From assembly GCA_012932865.1 (NCBI GenBank), contig SAXG01000013.1:186001-250000 (forward strand): DNA of 64,000 nucleotides, written 5' to 3'. The stretch is from Amylostereum areolatum (Eukaryota > Basidiomycota > Agaricomycetes > Russulales > Stereaceae). Below are positions 51,720-62,600 of this stretch, in pieces (the first letter of the stretch is position 1; each line of letters starts with the position of its first letter). The position numbers and the translations under genes were made by a program. The notes beneath the pieces are model-generated. The model saw only the letters and a program-made list of their open reading frames with translations, searched no databases and was not told where the DNA came from.

Positions 51720-52917
51720 GGTGTGAGAGATGGGGGGAACAAAGAGGGAGGTGTCTGCGTGCCGCCTGCCTATACACTGCGGGATCAGCCTTCTGGATCT
51801 GCATTCTATTTTGGGCTTCTTGGATGCCGATCTTCGGTGTTTTCTTTTTCCGGCCCTTCCTGTCTCCGGGTGACTCTGCTCTGGCTATTACCTGGTTGTT
51901 GTCTGTCCTGTCCCGCCCATAACCATTTGTGGGCGTGACAGCGGCTGCGCATCTCTCGGAACCTTGGTTCCCACAGAGAGTGCACGGTCGGTAGCATGAG
52001 ATCCAGCCGAGTACGTGCATGGTACATTCTTTCGTCGCTGTTATCCTTTCTCGCTTACATATGGCTCTAGTGAGGGATGCAGGAAGCTCGCAAGCTGTTT
52101 GTCACGCTGGCTAGGAGACATAGGGCCGTAGGGTGTTTAGTGCTCGGAGAGGGGATGGCGATCGGAATGTGGGCTCGGGTGTATCTAGGACCATGTATAC
52201 TTAGGATCATTGTACAATAAAAAAAAGCTTCTCAATGCTCTTGTGTGCCTTTCAGAATGCTTCAATATGATTCAAACAAGGAAGCAGTAAGCAAATACAT
52301 GCTGGCCTAATGCCATCCAATGCTGTCACATATGGTTCAATGTGTTTTCCGCGAGGTTCAAAAATATGTCATAAGGTTCAAGAAAAGTGTGCCATTTTTT
52401 TGAAGACAGAGGACGGCAACGAAGGATTTTGGCACACCTCTTGGCATCCAAAATCCTTTGGCCGCGTCCCAAATCCTTCACGCCGGTTTTCACTAGGGTT
52501 TAGGTGTTTTGCCTGTTTTATGGGTTGTCATAGGTTGTCCAACTCTGCAACCAGCCAAAACATGTCTTAACTCAATGTGATAAGTTGCTGATGTTGCCCA
52601 AGGGCCCCAAGGAGGTCTCAAGTAAGTGGAGTTTTGCTGATGGAAGAGCAACAAGAGGGGGGAAGGGAGGGAACAACACCAGGTGGGAGATGATTAGGAT
52701 ATAGTAAGCCCTCCCAAATTCCCAAACTCTCACATTTCGGGGATTTGGGAAGTGGGAGTTGCATTTCCCACTTCCTCCTTCCCACTCCCACTTCACACTT
52801 GGAAAGTGTAAGTTAGTGCCAGTCTCCCGATGCCCCCACAATGCCACTGCCTGCATCAAATCTAATACAAAATACGGAAGACATAGTAAAGCCAGGAGCC
52901 GACATGAGACATCTCGC
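51720..52917. other. Intergenic region with one dispersed repeat
   Basis: About 1.2 kb without a gene that I can support. At 52430-52505 lies the inverse copy of the 48546-48625 repeat. A short near-duplicate region of CCCACTTCC/TCCCAC is at 52750-52800. The end of SPA2 lies at 52918. Confidence 0.5.
52430..52505 (-). repeat. Dispersed repeat, copy 2
   Basis: It is the inverse copy of 48546-48625 (minus strand: AGTGAAAACCGGCGTGAAGG, GATTTGGGACG, TTGGATGCCAAG). An adjoining internal inverted repeat pairs AAGGATTTTGG with CCAAAATCCTT. Confidence 0.65.
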
Positions 52918-55900
52918 TCACAACTTCTGCAGTCCCTTCATCGCATTTGCAATGGCAAAACTGCTTTTCGCCATCACCTGCCTGCTTTCCTTCGTTACCT
53001 CGGGAAGAGCTTGCATCTCACTGAGCTTGTTGGCGTGATCGCTAAGCTCCCGAAGTATCTCCTTACCCTGCGTGCTGCCCGGGGGAAGCGCGTCTGTGCA
53101 CACCGCAACAATGGACGACACAATCGTGATGATCTGGGTCAGGTTCTCCGCCAATGTTGGGGATGGCGTCGGGCTGCGGACACCAGACAAAACCGACTGT
53201 ATCGCATACACGATCGACTCCGTTTGTGCTTCGAGATACGGCTGGGGAAAAACATGAATTGAACATCCTTACATCGAGTTCAAGTGTATAAACGTACCTT
53301 GAGCTCTGCCCATGCATCTTCGGACCCGTCCGCTATGGCCGAGTCATCGCTGGTCACGCCAGGACGGTGGTCAAATATAGGCGGTGGTGAAATACTGCCC
53401 ACACTGGAAGGTGCGCGCCCCGAACGACCAGACGGCGGACGACCAGTTGGAGAGGCATATCCTCTTGAAGAGATGGAAGATTGACTAGGTCCACGCTGGT
53501 GTCCATTGCGAATCTCCTCCACGGCGCGAAGCGACGGCGAGAATCCACTCGTTCCGTTAAAGTTTGTCGCAGAGTTTGAGGTCTGCGCGTAACTATCCTG
53601 TTCGGCCTTTGTCGCCCGCCGGATGAGGACGGTGCGGCCAATATCCGTAACGGCGGCGGCGACGTGGCTAGCTGCAGCGTCCAGTAAACTGACCGGAGCC
53701 ATACCAGCACTGGTTGCATGGGACTTCGCGGCTGTGACCAAGTTGCCTAATGTCGCCTCGGCGCGTTCTCTCATGGCCTCGAGCTCTTCTGGGCGGACGG
53801 ACGAGGATGAAAGAGCGCTGGCGTGAGCGAAGGCACGAAGATCGTCGACGATTGCTGTGACGGCGTTGATGACGGCCTTCATGGGGGAAAGAACGCGCGT
53901 TGGTGCATTTGTGCGGCCAGCTGCCAAAAGGGCGTCGATGGAAGCCAGGAATGCGGTGATATGAGTGTCAGGGATAGCGCCGGAGGACGACATAGGTAGA
54001 TTATCGGCGAATGCGGGTTGTGGAGAATAGAGTTGAGAAGTCACTACACAACATGAACGAGACGTAAATATGGATCAGACATCGGCGAACTATAACATTT
54101 ACAAAGATAACACATACCTTTTACGCTCCTCAGCTCTGTCTTGGCAGTCTCGTACTTCCTCCTCCACTCCCGCACTTGTCCCTCGAGGTCGCGAATGATC
54201 CGAGCGTCTGCCTCCCTTGCTGCGATGAGCTCGTCGTTTCGAGCTGAGACGTCTGAAAGCTCTGCAAGCAGTTCCTCGGTATCTTGACGGAGTTGTTCGA
54301 CTGCCGCCGCGGATGCCTATGGAGAGTGCCTACTTAGTAGGGATACGCGATCAAGGATGGCATGCCCTACTCACCTCCCGGTCCTCGTTATTTTTACTCG
54401 AGAGACTAGCCTCGAGTTCGTCCTCGAGGGCCCTGCACTGGTCGCGTAGTCTCTGTATCTCTTCTGAGTCCCGATCTCGTTCTGCCGCCTCCTCGTCCGC
54501 TCTCTGCGATTGCGAAAATCAGGATCGCAGTAACCGTGATGGTAAATGATACACACCTGCTTCAAGTTCTCAACCAACCCGATGCGATCCTCCGCCTCGC
54601 GTTCCATGCTGACGATCTTGGACTGCATGGTCGCAATCTTGAATTCGTACTCACGCCTAGCTTTCTCGAAGTCAGCGGACGGCAGCTGCGCTTGCGCTGG
54701 TTCGACTGGCGCCTCGCTCTCTGTCAGTGCTAGTCCGTCCGTCACGCCCCGAACCAACAGATATGCGGCCCATTGACATCTTGTCGAAGTACTCGTCCTC
54801 ACCCTCGCTTCCACTCCCTGCAGACTGCCCTCCAAGACGACGCGGGAGACCATTGAGTCCCCCTTGTTCTTCGCGGTCACCATCCTCATCGGCATCGAAA
54901 TCACTCCGACGGCTACGGCGCGCAAACGGGACTTCAATGTCTTCTTCAGCGATGGTGGATTTCGCCGGTATGACCATACCGCTCGTTGCCATATTGGCAT
55001 TGGTGCCGCTGGTTCCGGTTCCGTTACTTGAAGTCATGCTCGGCCGTCGGCCTACGCCGAGCCCAATGCCAGCGTCCTCACTACGCCTGAAGTCTTCACT
55101 CGGACGTCGACGGGAAGAATATGGATCGTCGTTCTGCCGTCGCATGTCCTCGCTCGGACGTCTGCGCGAAGCAGATGGATATCCGTCTTCGCTAGGTCGT
55201 CTCCGGGACGACATGGATGACTCGTTCGGCGACGAATAAAAGTCCTGAGACGAACGGGCGGGAGGCGGAGTAGGGGAAGGATAGTCGGTGGAGGCCGATG
55301 TGGCCGTATACGGTGTCGGTGGAAGTGGTGGCGATGAAAGAGAGGCGTTTGCAAGTTGTGCGCTGCCATTGGACTTGTGCGTGGAAAGAGTAGTTGCAGC
55401 GGTTGTGTTAGAGCTGACTTGAAGGGATCGAGAGGCAGCTGGGAAGTCGGGCGATGGGAAATCGTCGTAAGTAGAGTCTGGGGATTCCATCGCAGGTTCT
55501 GGGTTCTACGTCAAGCATCAACACCCGTTTGAGATCGATCATGGAGCTAGAGGGAACGTACCTCTTCCTCTTTGAACTCAGGATAGCGACGAACAAGTTC
55601 GTAGTAGACATCAGATGAAAGATCTTTGAACCGGGATGTAGGGAGGGTGGCGAGCTTCTGGCGAGCTTGGTTGCGTTTGGGGTGAAAGTCGTCTCGAACA
55701 GGTAGAAAGGGTACTGAACCAATATGTCAACGGGGAATTGTCAGGGAGAGCGATCCACGCACTATCATTAGAGTCGGCATTATTCTTGCGTCGGACAAGT
55801 TCGTCGTACACATCGGTGGAAAGCTCTTGAAACTGTTGGCGGGTAAGGCGAGTGAGCTTCTGGCGGGCGGCAGATCGTGAGTTTGCGGGTTCTACGGGAA

Positions 55901-56107
55901 GGTAAGGGACAAGTGAAGGGGAGAGAGAAGGACGAAATGCATACCGTTGGCGAGATATGAGGCAAGGTACTTGCTGAGCTCGAGGTAATGGACGCGTGCG
56001 ATCTGGCGGGTGTCCTGTGGCTGGGGCTGAGTCGGCTTGTAGGACTCGGTGCGATAATTGGAGATGCCGGAATATGTTGTATTCGTTGGAGAAAGCTGCT
56101 CTGCCAA
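52918..56107 (-). CDS. SPA2: SPA2-like polarisome scaffold protein (GIT/SHD domain)
   Basis: Spa2 organises the polarisome at hyphal tips, linking formin and MAP-kinase components. Exon 1 (56107-55945) begins MAEQLSPTNTTYSGISNYR and contains ARVHYLELSKYLASYLAN. The next two exons each carry one Spa2-homology repeat: ARQKLTRLTRQQFQELSTDV..ELVRR and, after an intron, FLPVRDDFHPKRNQARQKLA..DVYYELVRRYPEF. A long low-complexity region with four RRPSED or RRSED motifs follows, then coiled coils (54660-54130). A C-terminal helical domain (ITAFLASIDALLAAGRTN.. to AIANAMKGLQKL) matches Spa2 C-termini. Around 54735-54775 two frames must be joined with no obvious intron, so the exact model there is open. 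The gene is large and probably complete. Confidence 0.88.
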
Positions 56108-56512
56108 GGCTTGGTCCTCGTTTCATATTCGGTATGGGATCTTTGGACCGTTTGCGGGCGATGATTGTCGGAGAGGGAAGGTGAGGAATGAGGCGAGGGT
56201 GAGTAAAGGCAGCTAACCGCGACTTGAAACAGCTCGTGGCTACCGGCGCTGCCTCGTGGGAACATACCTTCCCGTTCCGAGGACCGGACTGGATCCTTAT
56301 CCGACCGGCCCTCACAGATGCACCCACTCACCATAATCGTAGTAAGTACTTCCTTTTGTGTATGTACCCGGGCATGCAGATGCAGCTCTCTTTTTTACAT
56401 AACCTATGCGGCTCAGAGTCAATCCGACACGTCGATTGAAACCTCCAGGTAAGTCACTACTACTACATAATGGTTCTAAATTCTAGTCAGTCCATTTTTT
56501 CACGCCGGTGCC
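56108..56512. other. Intergenic (SPA2 promoter side)
   Basis: This 405 bp stretch lies between the SPA2 start and the end of the upstream ATPase gene on the same strand. Only shadow frames were seen. Confidence 0.5.
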
Positions 56513-58992
56513 CTACTCTGTTGACAATGACACGACGAGCTCCATCCACCTGTCTTTTCCTTCACCGCCCCTTCGTACAAGTCCCATTGTTGCTGCCGTC
56601 TCGAACAAGTGGTTCAGACGACTCTTTTTTATGCCGTACGCCTCCGGCTCCTCCCGTAGGAAATGCGTTCGAGTCGCTTTGAACGTCACCCGCACTTCGC
56701 CTGCCGCTGCCTGCTTTCTCAGATGCCTCAGCAACGGCTCATATAATGATTTCTGCGACGACACTCCCGCTGCGGGCTGAGATCCATGCGCCTTGGTCTT
56801 TGCGGGCTGAGGAACGCTTTTTGACGGAACGAGGCCAATCTGCCCCGATTTTTGAACGGGCTGCAAAGGTGGGCGTCCGTCCGATGGTGTATTTCGAGCC
56901 CGAGGGGGGGCACTCGATGTCGAACCGGCCGATGTCAACTTCGTCCCAGTACTTGGTTTAGGAGGTACAGCCTGCGACCTTTCTATCGCACCCGCCAACG
57001 GCTGAGTGGCTTGCGGAGACAGGACCTGAGCCTGCACACGGTCTAAACGCGTTGTAATCGCCGAGTCCCTGACGGCGAGCAAAGAATGGCCGCCGTCTCG
57101 TGTGACCCGCAAGCGCGACTTGACCAGAAGGTATCCTTGACCGAAAGGAGCGACGCCTCCCTGTACACGTGCCACCGTCTTTCCTTTTTTCTTCACGTCA
57201 ACCGAATCTCCGGCTTGGAAGGCAACATCTCCATCCTGTTGAAGTCCCAGCCCGTTGGGAGAAAATAGAACGGCCTCCCCTGTTCGTAAATTAAGGATCT
57301 GTACCGCAAATCAGTGCATGCTATAACCAACGGAACATGTGTGTAGTAGGCGACTAACCTTGGTAAAAAGTTCGTCAATATCAGAGTCTGCGGCCGAAAC
57401 ATGTTCACCCAGCATGCGCAACCATTTTGGTGAGGAAAACCGGTGTGCGATGATGAAAGAGCACAAGTCTAGGAGCTGAGTCGGTACCACAGTAGGCTCC
57501 TGCGTCGAAACCACTACCCGAGTGGCGAGATGCCGCTGCTGACGAATTACCGTGAGTAGGGATTCTGTTAATCGGGAGGCGGTACCAGAAGCTGCCAGGT
57601 ACTGCGAATCCAAAGATAAGTCCATTGTATAAGGAAAGAGTGCGTATTTCGAACCTTGTGAGCTTCGTCTAGCACTAAAACAATTCGATTATTGAATCCG
57701 AGAATATATAAGCATGCGCGAAACATGCCGTACCAACGATTTTCCCGGAAACCTCTTTGCCAACCTCGATGAACAGTCCCAAGATCATATCGAAGAAGCC
57801 ACAAGCTGAAGACCCGTCCATGAACGGGGAAGATAAGCTAGGTAAGTACCTTGGTTAGCGCCTGTATGCAGATGCCAAAAAGAACCTTACGCACTCAATC
57901 ACAGTCAGTTGGCCCTTCACAAAGTGAGCCGACACTCTGTTCTTCGCATTGCCACCTTCCAAACACGAGTCCAAAAGGGCGAGCCGAAGGTTAAGCATTG
58001 ATTTCTGTCCCGGATTGAACTGCTCCTTGTCAAGACGTTCTCTAAAAACGCGATAATCGAAAGCGTTCTCCATCGAGCGAAGGATGGTCATGATGCTTTC
58101 CATATACAACGGCATATCTGGAGAACCACAACTTCAGCTTCCAAGCCAAAACAAAGCGATTTGTGACTGACGACCGTTCTCCTCCACTTTCATCATGGCG
58201 AGAAGCCGTTCACCACCGATATCCTGTGGTCCAAAATGCAACGGATGCACAGTCACGCCTGGTAGACCAGAATAGACCTTGGACATCGCTGTGAGGTTGT
58301 TGGGCCTTGAATATTTCAATAGCGTAAGCTCTTTTCTATTCAATGTTTTTCACACACTGGTACAAAAACTCACATGACAAAAACTTTTACGGGAGGAGGT
58401 CTTGCCGTACCGCCTCGGACTGCATCGAGCGTTGCCAGATATGCTACTTCACATGGCTGTACCATACCACCACCCGCTGCAGTGTCGAAGTGAAAGCTAA
58501 AATGAACGTGGGATACTAGTAAGGATCTGGACAACGAACGAAAATGCTGGTCCTCACACCAGCGCGCTCAGTGGTTCGGGCAAAGTGCCCAGCCGTTCGT
58601 CTCTGATCAAGCAACTCTCCAACAGTACTGAGGTTGAATGGCTTTTTCCCGAGCCCTTCCGATGAACTCGTCAATGAACCAGCTTCGCGGCTCCGATGGA
58701 GGGCTTGACGACGTACCTGTACTCCACACACAAGTGCACTGAAGGGTGCATTGGTATTGATATAGAGCTGAGGGGAAGTGGGTTTCTCGGGGAACCCAGC
58801 CGCGTGTTGGGCGAGGACGCGCCCGTAGACGGCCCTTTGAGGCATGATGTTGTCACCGAGTTCATGCAAAGCGTCTCCGGTGAACACAGGACTTGTTCGG
58901 AAGGCGTGTGTGTTGTAGGACGCTGTAGTATCGAGTGAAGGATCGTCCCCAAGCAGTGCAAGTTCTGGGTCTTGTATGTTGAATGCTGACAT
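56513..58992 (-). CDS. P-loop ATPase, uncharacterised fungal family
   Basis: The start is MSAFNIQDPELALLGDDPSL. The Walker A motif CGVQ-GSGKSHS is split by a phase-0 intron (about 58657-58721). Walker B reads RIVLVLDEAHK (about 57655-57690). A downstream STQEPTVVP block and LLTVIRQQRHLATRV resemble the motor core of HerA/DUF87-type ATPases. Other exons read GLPGVTVHPLHFGPQDIGGE, MPLYMESIMTILRSME and HRFSSPKWLRMLGEHVS. The last exon, after ILNLRTGEAVLFSPNG, contains a proline-rich linker and a helical C-terminus (LLRHLRKQAAAGEVRVTFKA). I recall similar proteins as widespread but unnamed in basidiomycetes. Partner and substrate are unknown; at least seven exons are needed. Confidence 0.75.
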
Positions 58993-59609
58993 CTGCTCGA
59001 GTATAAGAATGGTGGTGGGAGTAAGAAAGAAGCTGATGCGTCTAGTAGCCTCCGCGTTGCATGAGGGTTATAAACAACATACCACGCGCGTACCATCCCT
59101 GACGATTTCAACGGGGCTGACTAGTGACCCCGAAAGGTATGCGTGTTGATCACGTATGATGTCAGAAACTAAAGGTCCAACTCGGTCCTCAGCAAGGGAC
59201 GAGAACGAGGCTTCTTGTACGACGCTCAAGTGACGTGTAGAGTGAGACTCATTGAGTATATCTGAAACGAGAACATCGACGCGAGAAGGTAACCCCTTCT
59301 GAGCTCACCTTTCTCCCTAAGTAGGGGATAATGAAATTAACGAAAGCCAGGAGGTGTCGATAGTCGATACTACTTACACATTGCACATCATGTCACACGG
59401 AGAAAGCAAGTTGCGCGTATCACCCAGCCAAGGCTTATGTACCCCGCTCCAACACACTTGTAAGGTACTGAGCCTCAGTACAATCGGTATTCAAATCTAA
59501 CTCTTCAAACTAAGGAGATGTATGGGAAGGGAGGGCCCGCTCAGGATTATGGTCAATGTGTCGTAAAATACAGATGTCCGCCCATGAAAATAAGTAGCAC
59601 AAATTACAC
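58993..59609. other. Intergenic between ATPase and DRS2-type gene
   Basis: About 600 bp with no gene recognised. It includes the ATPase promoter side and the 3' flank of the flippase gene. Confidence 0.5.
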
Positions 59610-62600
59610 TCAATACCCTGAGGGTCTAGCATCCGATTTCGAGGTATCGTAGGCGCGTATGAGACGTGACTGATCTTGCCGTGCAGGATTCTCTGTTTGA
59701 CTGAAAGCAAATCCACGATTTCGCCGCATGCGCTGGACGGCCCGAACCTTCTTGATGGCCTTCTGGAATCTGTAGCCTAGTGAGCAGGAAGAAGGGGAGC
59801 AAGCAAGGGCCACAATACGCACTGTTCCTGCCGTGGGCGATAATCTGGGATATTGTACTTTTGGATTTCTTGCGCTATATGATATGACGCCGGTAGGTAC
59901 GTCCGCTTGTAGCTGCGTGAACAATCAGCACATCGTCGAGACGATACGACTCCCGTGACATACTATTTCCAAACAAAATCTCTGCTGAGACAGAATATCG
60001 GGACCAGAAGCAGCATGAGATAGAACACGCCGTCTGTCCAAAGCCTCGGAACAAGCCCTCTATATTCGAGTGAGAACCCGATAGCTGGGGCGACTACGGC
60101 GTAGAGGGGAAGAAAGAGCATGGTGAAGATGAACGAGCCGGGGATCGCTAATGATATCTTGTAAGGACCTAGCTTAATCAAGACAGCTGAAATACCGTAC
60201 CTGCAACGGTATATTTGGTCCACAAACTAGAGAAGAAAGGACAACAGTCAGATACTACTTAATGTCAACGCAAGCGGACTTACTCGGATACAAGGGCCGC
60301 CTTCCCTAGCACTGTTAGTAGAACTGCAAGATAAAGCATGGTCCCCCAGAACCAATGCCCCGAGTCAAAGCCATTTGATTGCTTTAGATCTCCCCAGAAT
60401 AGAATAATCGAAAACCCGAAAAGAATCTATCCTGACTTAGTACGAACGAAGACAAGCAATAACAGTACTCACGAGACTGTGATATAGGGCATTCGCAACC
60501 CATAACCAGAAAGCCGTTTTGGTAAAGAACGCATTTTTCTGTCCCAACATATATAGTTGTGGATATCGATCTAGAATCCTGGCGGAAACAAACTGGTCGA
60601 AAACACCGATGACAAGGGGAGGAAGGACGGTGAAGAGGACGTTGTACAACGACAGCGTCCAGGACTCGTATGCGATTTGGCCAGAGAAGTTATTGAAGAA
60701 TGAGTACTAAGCGTGTAGGTTAGCATCAAACCTAGCAATGAAGGGAAGGCTTACCCAAAATTGTGTCATGTAAAGCACGATATTCTTGTAAAACGAGTCT
60801 GTTACAAAGTAGAGCTGAATAAACTTCAATCGTACAAGTAGGGAACGACCTACAGAGAATGAGTTTCGAGAGACGCTGATAGCTCCATGCTCCATGCACA
60901 AGCAGAAGCTTCTTCAAAAACCGGAACTGGGAGATCGCTACGTCTGCCGAACGGGCAGCTTGTAAGCCCTGAGCCGATATTTTAGTGAGTGTCCGGATAA
61001 AAGTCAAGCGTTACACTACCTCAACACCCGATATGCCCACACCCACATGTGCAGCTTGGATCATGCTGACGTCGTTGGCACCGTCGCCGATGGCAAGTAG
61101 AATGGACTTCTGGTTCTTCTTGACTAGCTTTACAACCAGTGCCTTCTGCAGGGGTGATACACGACCTGAAAAGACTATGAACTGATCATACAATTGAGTG
61201 ACCACGAGAGCTACCCACAACAGATCACAGCTTTGCACATGATGGCCAGCTCCAAAAACTGCTTGGAGAGTTCTTTCTCAAGAGCATACGTAAGACTTTT
61301 TCCGTCTGGAAGGGTCGGTTAGGACAAAGAGGCGCGTATACGTATAAACACACCAATAATCAAGGCAAGGTCTTCCAATTCTCCAGAACTACGTTGGTTC
61401 TTGATCGCGGTCAGGCGCCGTTCGAGCGTGTCCTTCGTATCAAGCATAGAAGTTTCGTTTATGATAACCTACTTGGGGATTAGAAGAACACTCCGACGAT
61501 CAACACGCTAGACATACCAGATTCATGGACTCAGTAATCAACCGACAAGACATCCCGATGTTGATGGCAGTCTCTTGCCGATCGCCCGTAAGAACCCAGA
61601 CCTACGTCTCCCAGTAAGAAAATGTTGGGTATAAGCGCACGCAACTTACTTTGATTCCTGCCTGTTGTAGGGTGTGGATTGTATCTGGAACACCCTCTTG
61701 GAGTTTGTCTTCGATGGCGGTAGCACCTAGCATGAACAGGTCTTTCTCGATAATCTCAGCAGCCTTGTCTAACGCATCGCCGCGACCATTGATCGTTGCC
61801 GCGGCTTGATCGTATATCGTTACCCATTGCTGGTACTCCGATTCCGACATTTCGCGACAAGCAATGCAAAGGGTACGCAACCCATCCGTAGCATAGTCCT
61901 GGTGGGAATATGAGCGGTCAATGCTGCGGGAACGACTGAAATCGCACCTCAAGATGCATCAACGTCTTCTCCGTGTATGGCTGGTTTGGACTGAGCCGTT
62001 CGAGGATCACAGTGTCGGCGCCTTTGCAATAGAGTTTGATCTTGCCATCTGGCCCACGCACAACAGTGGACATCCTCTTGCGCGTCGAATTGAACTCGCA
62101 AACATTCAGGATCTGATACTCTTGGTTCACCCCAAGTATGTTGACGAAGACAGACTTCGGTTTGCGAGTCTAGGGAGAACTAGTTAGACATGAAGCTCCA
62201 CCTATCCGAAGTGCCACGTACATGGAACTGGAAACCAAGTAATTCCGCACCGGCGACGAGAGCGGCCTCGTCCGGACTGCTTGCTTGATACACCATTTTC
62301 CCGTCCTTGACCTCTGGGATAACCGTATGACAGACAGCGAGAAGGGTCAAAAACTCTGTCACGACCTGCCTCTCCGTCGCCGAACCCATGGCCGGCGCAA
62401 CATCTCCGCTGTTCACATCAAGGAAGGGATTTTCTGAGCCTCCTTCCAACATCGTCCGCATTTCCTTGAATGTCTGCCAGGGCTCCTTCCCGTCTTCTGT
62501 CTCCCCGCGCCGCGTCTCGTCGACCTCGTCCGCATACGCCGTGCCAGCGATAGAGCAACATCGAAATTCCATCTCATTCCGGGTAAGCGTCCCCGTCTTG

